Below the pieces are notes generated by a model. The model did not search any database. It was not told where the DNA came from and saw only the letters and a list, made by a program, of their open reading frames with translations. The position numbers were made by a program, and so were the translations under genes. 64,000 bases of DNA from positions 62,001 to 126,000 of the forward strand of contig CAYPNF010000013.1 of assembly GCA_964411985.1 (NCBI GenBank). Direction: 5' to 3'. Below, in pieces: positions 17,810 to 27,329 of this stretch. The stretch is from CAYPNF01 sp964411985. GTDB lineage: Bacteria > Verrucomicrobiota > Verrucomicrobiia > Limisphaerales > J093. Each line of letters begins with the position of its first letter. The first letter of the stretch is position 1.

Positions 17810-18787
17810 ATGGCAAGAATGCTCACCCTCGGCCTATTGCTCTGGGTCTCGGCTACCGCGCGACCCCAGGAAGCCGTGCCGCCGCTGATCAACTATCAGG
17901 GCCGACTCCTGGATGGGTCGGGAACCAATGCGCCCAACGGCAACTACCAGATCGAGTTCCGCATCTGGTCGGCAGGGACGGGCGGCACCCTGATTTGGGG
18001 GCGTTCCTTCCCCGTGAGCGTGAATAGCGGCATTTTCAATGTGGTCCTCGGCGATGGCGGCTCCCCGCTCGAAGGAGTACAAACCAGCGATGTTCGCCAG
18101 GCGTTTACGGATCGGGAGCGTTACCTGGGAATCACCGTCGCCAGGGACAATACCGGCGCTGCGGTGGAAAACCCGCAGGAAATCACGCCGCGGCAACAGT
18201 TCCTGAGCACCCCCTTTGCGGTGGCCGCGAAGAACGCCGCCTCCCTGGGAGGCATTCCGGCCAACCAGTATGCGCTTCTTGGCAGCAACGAATCGCTGGC
18301 GGCCACGGAGCTCACGGTGACCAACCTGACGGTTACCGGCCAACTCACCGCCGCCGCCACGTTCGGGGGAGGCTTCGTTCCGGTGGGGGGGATCATCATG
18401 TGGGGTGGAGCCTCGGATCAGATCCCGCCCGGCTGGGCCTTGTGCAACGGCCAGAGCTGGAAAGCGGCCGATGGGAGTGACCAGAAAACGCCCGATCTGA
18501 GCAACCGCTTCGTCCTGGGCTCGGGAAAACGCAACCCAGGAACCCAGGGAGGCGATGAAACCCACACCCTAACCCAGGCGGAAATGCCCGCCCATGGCCA
18601 TTCCTTCAGTTTCAACACCGTGGGTTATAAAGCGTCGTGGAATGGAAGCAGCGAGGCGATGGGTTCTCCTGCCTCGGGGCGTAACAACAGCACCCAGAGC
18701 CGAACCACGGACAAGACCGGAAGCGGAAGCGCCTTCTCCATCTTGCCGCCCTACTACGTTTTGGCCTTTATCCAGCGAATTCGATGA
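17810..18787 (+). CDS. Phage tail-collar domain protein with signal peptide
   Basis: 325 residues. The start at 17810 was chosen over 17771 because a GGGAG box sits 9 nt upstream and the signal peptide is then compact (MARMLTLGLLLWVSATA). Residues ~25-150 form the YQGRL-type N-terminal domain (LINYQGRLLDGSGTNAPNG, GIFNVVLGDGG, ITPRQQFLSTPFAVAAKNA), shared with the protein at 52554. Residues ~190-325 are a phage tail-collar domain (VPVGGIIMWGGASDQIPPGWALCNGQ, TPDLSNRFVLGSG, HTLTQAEMPAHGHSF, PPYYVLAFIQRI). Collar domains sit on tail fibres and take part in receptor contact. An exported collar protein beside a TcA-like giant is unusual. No other phage structural genes are nearby. Confidence 0.85.
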   Translation: MARMLTLGLLLWVSATARPQEAVPPLINYQGRLLDGSGTNAPNGNYQIEFRIWSAGTGGTLIWGRSFPVSVNSGIFNVVLGDGGSPLEGVQTSDVRQAFTDRERYLGITVARDNTGAAVENPQEITPRQQFLSTPFAVAAKNAASLGGIPANQYALLGSNESLAATELTVTNLTVTGQLTAAATFGGGFVPVGGIIMWGGASDQIPPGWALCNGQSWKAADGSDQKTPDLSNRFVLGSGKRNPGTQGGDETHTLTQAEMPAHGHSFSFNTVGYKASWNGSSEAMGSPASGRNNSTQSRTTDKTGSGSAFSILPPYYVLAFIQRIR

Positions 18788-18847
18788 TGATCCCGGGGCC
18801 ATCGTCACTCAGCCCCAACTAAACGCGGTCTGCGAGCGTTCGAGCCT

Positions 18848-21800
18848 ATGAACCGACTCCCTCTTCTCCTGGGTCTCAGCCTCTGCGCGGTGGTGGGTCT
18901 CAGCGCGGCTCGCGCGGCGGGTGGCTATGAGGCACTGGCCGAGTTCGAGAACCTATGGCACCAGCCTCCCCTCGCGCCCGATCACTCCAACGGCGTTGCG
19001 GGGGTCGCCTTTGGCGGCCATTCCGGCCCCTATCGATTCCCCGGCAGTGCGGCCGACCCGGTCGTGCCCGCCACGCCAAATGGCCGGTTTCAGTTGGTGC
19101 AATCCTCCTTCGGCCAGCCGTTCGAAGGTCGCAGACCGGACTTTCAGCTGGGTCAGGTCATCACCCCGCTCCCAGGCGTCAACGTGGACTCCGCACCGGT
19201 CATCGAGCCCCCCACCGCCGCCTTCTATGTGCCCTCGCGCAAGATCGTGATCGCCGCGGACAGCGGCTTGGTCCGCATTACCTGGCCCTTGTCCGCCGGC
19301 GGTACTCAAGAGCGCAATTATCTCATCTCGGCCGTGCCCGAGCGGCGACCCGCCCGCATCTTTTGGACCGAGGAACCCTATAACGCTCCCACGGTCAGTC
19401 TGCGAGATCGATTCGCCACCATCCACTACAACACGAAGATCGGCCTCCCTGTGGAGGACACCAGCAAAACCAACCAACCCCTCAAGCAATTCCTCAAGGG
19501 CCTCTGGGAGGATGAACAGCATATTCTCCACGCCAAGGACGTGACGGGAATGGTCATCCTCGAGTTCTTTGAGACCGGCGAACGGATCCGGCAGGTGGGT
19601 TGGGAGGTGGTCGAAGTGGCCGCACCCCGCGTGCACGTGCAGAATGTGTTCGTGGGACAAAGGCTGCTGCCAGTGGACACTTCCTATGGCGGCAATGACC
19701 TGCGCGCCGAGATCCGCAAGGGTCATCCCAAACTCGTGTACAAACACGCCACCCGCACCCCGGACGGACCCAAGAACGAATGGGTGTTCGCCATCGCCCG
19801 CACCGTGGACCAGCCTTATCAGATCGAAATGTACTGGAAACACCAAGGCGTCATGGAGGTCGAATGGCCCTTCGAGCTCGACTGGTATGCCGCGGACTGG
19901 CCTCCCGACTCCCTGACCCAGGTCTATGTGCGCGGCGGGGCGTCCTCCAACGCGCCCGTCGTCATCCCCCGCGAACTACAGGTCAAGCTGGAGGACTTCC
20001 AGGAACCGGCCCAGCATGCCACCCTCGAGAACAACGATGCGGGAGAATGGGTCTTCTCCACCACCGGTCCGGGCCATGCCCTCTTGCGCTATTCCGCCAA
20101 TGAGAGCGTCTGGTTCCAAGCAGTGCGGTCGGTGGACCACGCCAATGCCGACCTGTTCAACCAGACCCCTTTGCCCTGGATCATCGGCAAGGAGATCCAT
20201 CCCGTGCGCACCGCGAACGCGCTGCGCTTGCAGGGGGCCAATTCACTGAACATGCCCGTGCGCGCCGCGGCGGCCGCCACCACCATCGAGTGTTGGCTGA
20301 AGCCCGAGCAAAGCATGAACGTCCACCTGCTCTCCAAACTCCAGGCCGCGGACCCCTCCCAGCGATCCTTCCAACTCGACCTCACGGCAAACCAGCACCT
20401 GCGCCTTTCCGTGTGGGCCGATGGCAACCCGGTCCCGATCCAAATGGAGGGCCAAAGCCTCATCAAGACCGGCGTATGGCAACACGTGGCGCTGAGTCTC
20501 GCCACCAACGGGCCCGTGCGCCTCTTCGTGAATGGCGCCGAGGATGCCGAGCCCACTCGGGTAGGGAGTGTCGCGGGGGATACGTTGATCGTTGGCGGCC
20601 CGGTCGCGGCCGACAGTCTGCCGGGCTATGCCGGGGAGTTGGCCGAACTCCGGGTTTGGACCCGTCTGGTCAGCCCCAGCGAATTGGCGGCTCAGAGCCA
20701 GGGACGTTTGCTCGGCCAGCCCAACGGACTGGACTATTATCTCAATTTCGAAACCTACACCGCGACCGCCGTCAACAACAAGGTCGGCGGCGTGACCGTC
20801 TCGGTGCAGGGAGATTTCACTGTCGCCGCCGCTCAACTGGGTGACGTAAGCCCGCAATGGTCCGCCCAGCCCGGCTACGTCCACGCGCCGGAAGGTGACC
20901 GCTACAATGATCGCCTCTACTCCTATCCTTCGGAAACCTCTCACATCTTCCCCGTCAACACCGGGGTGCTGGAAGTCTGGTGGCCTCGCGAGAACCGCCA
21001 GGACGGAATGCCGGTCGGAGTGTTCTGGCCTTCGTTGGTGTGCCGCTACCAGGGCACTTGGGATCCGCAGGCTCCCGAGCTCATCATCGCGGGACAGAAT
21101 AGCAACCCGGTGGGGCTGCTAAGCCCGACGATGGGCAATCCCAGCGTCTACTACCAAAACGACCCGGCACTCCCGGGATACAATCCCAACGAGGAACACG
21201 CCCTGATCCTCGCCGGGCGGGTCTACGCCATCCGGAACGACCTTAACTCCGCCAGTTCCTCGCTGCCCTACGTACTGGTCCAGTACAAGGAGGCCGGCTC
21301 GGCTCAGCTTCGAATGGCCAGCTTCCATGTGCTGGCCACCAACGAGGTCTACCAGTTCTCCCAGGAACTGCTCGCGGGCACCCTGCTGCAACCGCCCATG
21401 CCGCTGACGGTGCTTCCCAAAGCAAGCGCCTCCTTCCTGGAGGAAGGACCTGCCTGGCGCGACCGCAAACTCGAATACTGGGCCATGGCAGCCGGCGCGG
21501 ACGGGATCAGCCCCACGAACATCGTGTTGCGCTTCTTCTATCCTGTCCAAACCGGCTTCGATTTCCCCGGGGAATCCAAACTACCGGCGCCGGGCACGGA
21601 GGTTCCCTGGCTCAGTGGCGATGGACCTCGCGGACTGCCGGTGCCTTACCGCTATACCGTGCGCTGGCCAGACGACATCCCGGTGCTGCAAATGGGTGAA
21701 ACCCTGTCCAAAGCCAAGGGCGGCATGCCCGCCATCCTCGGGCAAAAGAGCGTGCGAGTGGTCTACGAACAATCGAAACAACAGCCCAGCGCCATGGCCA

Positions 21801-24800
21801 GTGTCTCGCTGATCGATCCCACCCAGGCGCGCTCGATCCCCCTGGACGCCGTGCCAGACGACATCGCGACCGAGAGCCACCGGGGCAAGAAGTACTTCCC
21901 CACGTTGCCACCCCACCTTCGCAACCGGCTCTATTTCGATCCCGACGCCAAGCTCCTGACGTTGGTCGGTGAGTTCGTGGAACCCCCCGCGGGCGAATCG
22001 TTCCTCCAACTGAATGTCCTCAGCGAAGACGACCTTGCGGTGGTGAAGAACTTGAGCAACGACTCTGCGTGGGGTGATTTGGTGAACGGATTCGCGCATG
22101 ACGTTGTATCCATTGCGAATGAGAATACTCCCTTCGATTCCCTGGCCTTGTCCGCAGCCCTGGCCCAAGGAACCGGGTTCGTCACCATCGCCTTCAACAA
22201 CAGCACCAATCTGAATGAGCCGCCCGATCCCATCAGTCTGGCCATCATCCGGGTGGATCCCAAACTCTATCGCGGCGAAATCAAAGTCGTTTCCTCCGAT
22301 AATCCGCTCGACGAACAACTCACCCTCCAACACAGTGGCGACTTCGCGGGTGACCCGAACCGATTTGAGTTCGAGTGGCGCACCCTGCCCCCCAACGACT
22401 CGGGGATGCCTCCCGAGAACGTTCGGGAGGAGTGGACTCGGTACGATCAAGGTGACAATAAACCACGAGTGGTCATCCAAGGCCCCGGCCTCTTTACCCT
22501 CACCGACAATTACTTCGTCTGCCGTTATCGGCCCAAGGGTGCCTCGGATACCGGTTGGAGTGATTGGACGGAGCCGATGCTGGCGGAAGGTTGGATCAAG
22601 CGCGCCCTGAACGGCATCAACCCGTTTGAACAGCGCATCAGCGATCTCCAGGACAACGCCATTAACACCACGGTGAGCATGATCAGCCAAGCCGGTCCCC
22701 GCTGGGTGGGCGATGTACCGCTGAATCTCAACAACATCAACGACTTCGGCCTGATCGAGATCTACGAAACCATCCTCAAGCGCGGTCGCATGCTGAGCGT
22801 GGACTCGGGCTTCAAGTATGCCCCAGCCAACGACGCCCTGCTGCTGGCCGCAGGCAGGATCCACGACCTCTACATGATCCTCGGCAACGAGTCCTATGCG
22901 GATGCCAACGATCCGACCGTCGCCTTCAGCACCTCAGACCGCGCCGTCTACGCTGCGGAATGGACGTCCTTGTTCTGTTTCATGAACCAGTTGCCAACGC
23001 TCCTGGACGAAGAACTCGCCTTGCTGCGCGGCCGGGACGACTCTCTGCTGCCCTCGGTAAAAACTTACCCAATCTATAACCGCCTGATCTGGAACTTCAC
23101 CAAAGGCCTGAATGGGGGCGAGGCGGCGTATGCCCTGAACTACAACGTTCGTAACGAAGACAACGACGAACGCGGATCCATCACGGAAGGAGATGCCAAA
23201 AAGCTGTATCCACAAGGCCACGGCGATGCCTGGGGACATTACCTCACCGCCATCAAGGCCTACTACTCTCTCCTCGCGAACACCAACTTCGAGTGGGTCC
23301 CCCGCATTGAATCCAAATTGGTGGGCGGCGTGCCCGTGAGCGTCGATTACTACGACGAACGGAAGTTCGCGGAAGCCGCCGCCGCCCGCGCTCGGACCGG
23401 CATCCAGGTCATGGGGCTGACCCACCGTCAGCTCTACAAAGAGACCTCTGAAAGTGCCTCGGCCGGCTTCCGCGATGCGCACCCCGATCGCGCCTGGGGC
23501 CTTACCGAATGGGGTAGCCGCATCGGCCAGGCCGCCCTCTTCGATTGGGCCGTCGCCAACTCCCTGCTGCCAGACAAGGATACCAACGCCCAGCACGTGG
23601 GCATCCAGGTCATCGACCGCACCACCGTGCCCGAGTTGAAAGAGGTCGTCACCGCCATGGAAGAGGTGCAGAAGGAAATGGACTATGCCGACAAGGGGTT
23701 GAACCCCCTCGGCTTGGACAAAAACACCGTGCCTTTTGACATTGATCCCGCCGGTATCGACGCCGGAAAGACCCACTTCGAACAACTCTATGAACGCGCC
23801 CTGGCCATGGTGAACAACGCCGCCCGCATCCTGGCCAACGCCCAGGATAAGGTCCAACTCCTGCGCCGCCAGGCCGATTCTCTCGAGGACCTTCGGGAAA
23901 CCGTCAGCAGCGGCGAGGACGACTACAACAACCAGCTCATCGAGATCTTCGGCTTCCCGTATCCGGACGACATCGGCCCGGGCAAGACCTATCCCCAGGG
24001 CTACGACGGTCCTGATCTTTACCATTACCAGTACGTGGATGTGCACGATCTGATCGGCAGCCGCATGCCCGTGAAAGGCACCAGCCTGCCGATCCAGGTC
24101 TACAACTACGAGTTCACCTTCAGCACAAATACGGCGACCACCGGACAGAGTTTGGCCGGTACCAAGGTCCGCCCCCTTAACGTCCAACTCAACACCAACT
24201 CGGTGGTCACCATGAGCTTCTACGTGGCGGACAACGGGCTGGTGATCAAACCGCCCGAATGGAAGAGCAACCGGAGAGCGCAGGGCGAAGTCCAGCTGGC
24301 CTATTCGGATTTCCTGCTCGCCTGGTATGACCTGGAAACCAGCCTGCGCGACTACAATGCCCTCCTGGGGGATATCGTCGACGGTTTCGGCCGGCTGGAC
24401 GCGCGCGTCGACCAATTCGCCTCCGAGAACTCCTCCCGCACCATCTACGGCTACATCATCTCCGCAGCGGAAGTCACGAGCCGCATCGCCACGAGCATCG
24501 CAGATGACCTGAGCGAGTCTCGCAACTTGATGCTCAGCGCGATGTCCGTACCCAAAGAGTCGATTCCGCAAAGCTTCATTGCCGGGTTGGCCGCTGGCGG
24601 CGACGTCATGGCTCCAGCCCGCGGTGCCATCAAGGCCGCCGAGTCGGGAGCCAGCGCCAGTTTCTCGGTCATCGAGAAGATCACCAAGGGCGTAGCGATC
24701 GCCGCGGAAATCACCAAGGCCGTCACCGAAGGAATGCTCGAAGACGCCCTGCGCGGGCTCGAGCAGGACGCCGACCTCCTCGAGACGCGGTTGAGTCTGC

Positions 24801-26089
24801 AACAGACCCTGCGGCAACAGTCAGCCAAACAGACCGAAGTGCAGGGCCAGCTTGAAAGACTCGCCCAGGCCCAGGAACGTTATCGAGGCGCCTTGGTCCG
24901 CGGCGAACGCCTCATCTCCGAGCGTACCGGTTTCCGCGCCCAGGCCGCCACCGCCATCCAGGCCGACCGCTATGCCGACATGGCCTTCCGCTGGTTCCGC
25001 AACGACGCTCTCGGCCGGTATCGGGCAGCCTTCGATCTCGCCGCCCGCTACGTCTACCTGGCCGCCAAATCCTATGCCTACGAGACCGGTATGCGGCTCG
25101 GGGAATCAGGCAGCCCATCCTCCTTCCTCGAAGATGTCGTGAATGCCCGCACCTTGGGCATTTTGCAGGACGGTCAGCCCCTTTCCGGCGGCGCCGTCGG
25201 GGATCCCGGCCTGGCCGATGTACTCGCACGCCTCGACGCAAACTGGAACGTGCTGAAAGGCCGCCTGGGCTTCAACAATCCCGCCCGCGAAACCAGTCGC
25301 ATCTCCCTGCGCGCCGAACTCTTCCGCATCGGCTCACCCGAGGATCCCGCGGCACGCGCCTCCAGCGACACCACCTGGCGCAATACTCTCTGGAGCTATA
25401 AGGTCGATAACCTGCTCGAGGTGCCGGAATTCCGGCGCTATTGTCTGCCCTTCACGCCCCTCGCCGCCCAGGAACCGGCGCTGGTGATCCCCTTCTCCAC
25501 CACGATCGAAGCCAAGAAGAACCTCTTCGGCTGGGATCTCGCGGGCGGCGACCACACCTATGATTCCAGCCACTTCGCCACCAAGATCCGAGCCGTCGGC
25601 GTGTGGTTCAGCAACTTCAACGCGGCTTTCGGCGGCGGACTCGGCTTCGCACCGCGCGTCTATCTCATCCCCGTCGGCGATGACCTGCAGCGCGACCCCG
25701 CCGATGCCCTGGGCCAACCCCGCGTATGGCGGGTGGTCGACCAGGCTCTACCGGTGCCCTACAACCTCGAAACAGGCACTCTCGACGCACCGGACTGGCT
25801 CCCCATCATCGATGGGCTCACCGAAGGCTTTGCCACCATCCGCAAATACCCGTCGCTCCGTGCCTACCACGACGCGGGTGAATTTGACCCCGCCGAGGTC
25901 ACCTCCAACGCCCGGCTCGTGGGGCGCTCCGTCTGGAACACGCGCTGGGTACTCATCATTCCGGCTAGCACGCTGCATAGCGATACCACCCAGGCACTCG
26001 ACTGGTTCATCAACGGCATCAACGGCGACGGAAATGGTGTCAAAGACATCAAACTGCTCTTCCAAACCTACTCCTTCTCCGGCAACTGA
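18848..26089 (+). CDS. Giant secreted protein (2413 aa): LamG domain and TcA-like C-terminal half
   Basis: 2413 residues. Signal peptide MNRLPLLLGLSLCAVVGLSAARAAGG. A beta-rich N-terminal part precedes a LamG jellyroll at ~457-640 (LRLQGANSLNMPV, TIECWLKPE, WQHVALSLATNGPVRLFVNG). From ~1258 the protein is largely helical, with a long coiled-coil-like stretch at ~1960-2040. Then Y2042-A-D-M-A-F-R-W-F-R-N leads to a FDLAAR...AAKSYAYE helix, which matches my memory of the TcA W.R..L...Y...YDLA.....AE.AY.wE block before the TcB-binding domain. The end (VKDIKLLFQTYSFSGN, 2398-2413) resembles the TcA terminus pattern DV.LH.RYTAR.G. The VRP1-type TcA N-terminus was not seen, nor any TcB or TcC gene. 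The TcA relation is inference. Confidence 0.7.
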   Translation: MNRLPLLLGLSLCAVVGLSAARAAGGYEALAEFENLWHQPPLAPDHSNGVAGVAFGGHSGPYRFPGSAADPVVPATPNGRFQLVQSSFGQPFEGRRPDFQLGQVITPLPGVNVDSAPVIEPPTAAFYVPSRKIVIAADSGLVRITWPLSAGGTQERNYLISAVPERRPARIFWTEEPYNAPTVSLRDRFATIHYNTKIGLPVEDTSKTNQPLKQFLKGLWEDEQHILHAKDVTGMVILEFFETGERIRQVGWEVVEVAAPRVHVQNVFVGQRLLPVDTSYGGNDLRAEIRKGHPKLVYKHATRTPDGPKNEWVFAIARTVDQPYQIEMYWKHQGVMEVEWPFELDWYAADWPPDSLTQVYVRGGASSNAPVVIPRELQVKLEDFQEPAQHATLENNDAGEWVFSTTGPGHALLRYSANESVWFQAVRSVDHANADLFNQTPLPWIIGKEIHPVRTANALRLQGANSLNMPVRAAAAATTIECWLKPEQSMNVHLLSKLQAADPSQRSFQLDLTANQHLRLSVWADGNPVPIQMEGQSLIKTGVWQHVALSLATNGPVRLFVNGAEDAEPTRVGSVAGDTLIVGGPVAADSLPGYAGELAELRVWTRLVSPSELAAQSQGRLLGQPNGLDYYLNFETYTATAVNNKVGGVTVSVQGDFTVAAAQLGDVSPQWSAQPGYVHAPEGDRYNDRLYSYPSETSHIFPVNTGVLEVWWPRENRQDGMPVGVFWPSLVCRYQGTWDPQAPELIIAGQNSNPVGLLSPTMGNPSVYYQNDPALPGYNPNEEHALILAGRVYAIRNDLNSASSSLPYVLVQYKEAGSAQLRMASFHVLATNEVYQFSQELLAGTLLQPPMPLTVLPKASASFLEEGPAWRDRKLEYWAMAAGADGISPTNIVLRFFYPVQTGFDFPGESKLPAPGTEVPWLSGDGPRGLPVPYRYTVRWPDDIPVLQMGETLSKAKGGMPAILGQKSVRVVYEQSKQQPSAMASVSLIDPTQARSIPLDAVPDDIATESHRGKKYFPTLPPHLRNRLYFDPDAKLLTLVGEFVEPPAGESFLQLNVLSEDDLAVVKNLSNDSAWGDLVNGFAHDVVSIANENTPFDSLALSAALAQGTGFVTIAFNNSTNLNEPPDPISLAIIRVDPKLYRGEIKVVSSDNPLDEQLTLQHSGDFAGDPNRFEFEWRTLPPNDSGMPPENVREEWTRYDQGDNKPRVVIQGPGLFTLTDNYFVCRYRPKGASDTGWSDWTEPMLAEGWIKRALNGINPFEQRISDLQDNAINTTVSMISQAGPRWVGDVPLNLNNINDFGLIEIYETILKRGRMLSVDSGFKYAPANDALLLAAGRIHDLYMILGNESYADANDPTVAFSTSDRAVYAAEWTSLFCFMNQLPTLLDEELALLRGRDDSLLPSVKTYPIYNRLIWNFTKGLNGGEAAYALNYNVRNEDNDERGSITEGDAKKLYPQGHGDAWGHYLTAIKAYYSLLANTNFEWVPRIESKLVGGVPVSVDYYDERKFAEAAAARARTGIQVMGLTHRQLYKETSESASAGFRDAHPDRAWGLTEWGSRIGQAALFDWAVANSLLPDKDTNAQHVGIQVIDRTTVPELKEVVTAMEEVQKEMDYADKGLNPLGLDKNTVPFDIDPAGIDAGKTHFEQLYERALAMVNNAARILANAQDKVQLLRRQADSLEDLRETVSSGEDDYNNQLIEIFGFPYPDDIGPGKTYPQGYDGPDLYHYQYVDVHDLIGSRMPVKGTSLPIQVYNYEFTFSTNTATTGQSLAGTKVRPLNVQLNTNSVVTMSFYVADNGLVIKPPEWKSNRRAQGEVQLAYSDFLLAWYDLETSLRDYNALLGDIVDGFGRLDARVDQFASENSSRTIYGYIISAAEVTSRIATSIADDLSESRNLMLSAMSVPKESIPQSFIAGLAAGGDVMAPARGAIKAAESGASASFSVIEKITKGVAIAAEITKAVTEGMLEDALRGLEQDADLLETRLSLQQTLRQQSAKQTEVQGQLERLAQAQERYRGALVRGERLISERTGFRAQAATAIQADRYADMAFRWFRNDALGRYRAAFDLAARYVYLAAKSYAYETGMRLGESGSPSSFLEDVVNARTLGILQDGQPLSGGAVGDPGLADVLARLDANWNVLKGRLGFNNPARETSRISLRAELFRIGSPEDPAARASSDTTWRNTLWSYKVDNLLEVPEFRRYCLPFTPLAAQEPALVIPFSTTIEAKKNLFGWDLAGGDHTYDSSHFATKIRAVGVWFSNFNAAFGGGLGFAPRVYLIPVGDDLQRDPADALGQPRVWRVVDQALPVPYNLETGTLDAPDWLPIIDGLTEGFATIRKYPSLRAYHDAGEFDPAEVTSNARLVGRSVWNTRWVLIIPASTLHSDTTQALDWFINGINGDGNGVKDIKLLFQTYSFSGN

Positions 26090-26109
26090 CGACCCTGCAT
26101 GGTGACATT

Positions 26110-26964
26110 ATGAGCCTCACTCCGTTCCTGATCCGGACCCTCGTCACTGCCAGCATTGCCTGGCTGGGCGCCGCGCCTGTCACTCAAGCCGGCGTTCCTC
26201 AGCCCGCCTGGATCCTCTACGGCCAGGCCGTCGATGAATACGGCTGGCCTTACACCGCCGATGCCAGCGTCGATCTCCGCCTCGGCGGCCGCCTCTTCAA
26301 GAGTTACCCAATCCGAGGCTCCATCGCCCCAGGGGTCAACTTCAGCTTCTCCATCCCCTTGGATAGCGGTACCGGCGCTCCTTACGACACCGCCGCCACC
26401 CGCCCAGGTGAGCCTTTTGAAATGGTGATCCAAAGCGCCGGAAGCACCCGCGCGCTTCTGTCGGCGTCCGTCCTCCCACCCATTGGACGTCCCGGCGATA
26501 TTCTCCGACTCAATGTCACCGCCGGCACCGATACCGATCAGGATGGCCTCCCCGATGAATGGGAAAAATGGATCCTCGATCATTCCACCGATCCCCTGAT
26601 CAAGACCATCCTGGACGTCAAGCCCGGTGATGATTTCGACGCCGACGGCGTCTCCAACCTGGATGAATACAAAGCGGGCACGGATCCCGCCTGGAAGCTC
26701 GATTACTTCTACATCGACCAAGTCGGTAAGGAAGAGGGAGGCCGTGTGAGCATCAAGTTCCTTACCATCCCCGGCAAGACCTACCGTCTCTTCTCCGCGC
26801 CACCGCTCAGCGAATCCGAGGCCTATGCCTGGCAGCCCGCCCAGTATGCCAAGCTGCCTTCCGGCCCGCTCCAGACCGGCCCCATCGAGGGCTCCGGCTT
26901 CTACCTCACCGTCTTCCTCCCCGCGTCCGAGCACCACGAAGTCTTCCGGCTCAAAGTCGAGTAA
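26110..26964 (+). CDS. Secreted protein with type-3 Ca-binding repeats, last gene of the giant-protein set
   Basis: 284 residues. Signal peptide MSLTPFLIRTLVTASIAWLGAAPVTQAG. The N-terminal ~130 residues are beta-rich (WILYGQAVDEYGWPYTADASVDLRLGG). Residues ~140-195 contain Asp-rich loops of thrombospondin type-3 kind: DTDQDGLPDEWEKW and DFDADGVSNLDEYKAGTDP, which bind calcium. The C-terminus (GKTYRLFSAPPLS to HEVFRLKVE) resembles the tail seen on other exported proteins of this window. It starts 20 bp after the giant gene, so it is probably in the same transcript. A protein of similar organisation (56687-58159) follows the fibre-like gene at 52554. Possible role: stabilising or anchoring the giant partner; inference only. 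Confidence 0.8.
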   Translation: MSLTPFLIRTLVTASIAWLGAAPVTQAGVPQPAWILYGQAVDEYGWPYTADASVDLRLGGRLFKSYPIRGSIAPGVNFSFSIPLDSGTGAPYDTAATRPGEPFEMVIQSAGSTRALLSASVLPPIGRPGDILRLNVTAGTDTDQDGLPDEWEKWILDHSTDPLIKTILDVKPGDDFDADGVSNLDEYKAGTDPAWKLDYFYIDQVGKEEGGRVSIKFLTIPGKTYRLFSAPPLSESEAYAWQPAQYAKLPSGPLQTGPIEGSGFYLTVFLPASEHHEVFRLKVE

Positions 26965-26992
26965 CCCACCCCGCCGCCGTCGGGAAAGACCA

Positions 26993-27075
26993 ACCATGAA
27001 GTTCATGAAGAAACATGAAGAAAAAACCTCTTCATGGTCCTTCCTGTCCTTCATGGTGAAGATCCTGAGTCCTCG
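26993..27075 (+). repeat. 83-bp direct repeat, copy A
   Basis: Matches 28219-28301 with four mismatches by eye. It starts ACCATGAAG and contains CTTCATGGT twice, so it can fold back on itself through 9-bp arms. It lies just after the giant operon and upstream of the BRO-family gene. Confidence 0.85.
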
Positions 27076-27233
27076 CCTTCCGCCGCGATCATAGGGGTGG
27101 CATTCAAAGACCGCCCGATCCTCCCGCGCAGTATTTCTGCTGGGCTTTCTCGACCCACCCCAGTACACTTCCCGCACAAGATTTAGCTCAGACAAGGTCG
27201 TAACGTAATGGAAGTCTCAAGGATACAAACCCT

Positions 27234-27329
27234 ATGATCAAACCCATGCCGTCGTCCCATCAGCAGGACCAGGCCCAGGACACCCCTGATTTCGAGTTGG
27301 TCACCTGGCTGGTCATCAAGAAGCCATGA
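27234..27329 (+). CDS. Possible 31-residue leader ORF overlapping the BRO gene start
   Basis: A short frame starting MIKPMPSSHQQ and ending DFELVTWLVIKKP. Its stop overlaps the next gene's start as ATGA (27326-27329), the classic translational-coupling arrangement. A weak AAGG box lies about 11 nt upstream. I do not recognise the peptide. It could instead be the remnant of a larger gene whose 5' part was lost, since it begins shortly after repeat copy A. The 27076-27233 stretch before it holds no other feature I can support. Confidence 0.35.
   Translation: MIKPMPSSHQQDQAQDTPDFELVTWLVIKKP

Noticed and set aside
17810..18787. Prophage interpretation of the tail-collar gene
   Set aside because: Signal peptide, no capsid, terminase, portal or integrase genes nearby, and neighbours are exported proteins of the phylum type.
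22934..24817. 627-codon open frame on the minus strand inside the giant gene
   Set aside because: It is an antisense shadow of a GC-rich gene with codon bias on the plus strand. Its composition (Gly/Val/Asp-rich with no domain) is typical of such shadows.
27190..27215. Possible rRNA-like gtcgtaac string
   Set aside because: A short chance match to the 16S 3' region. No surrounding rRNA sequence or tRNA cluster.
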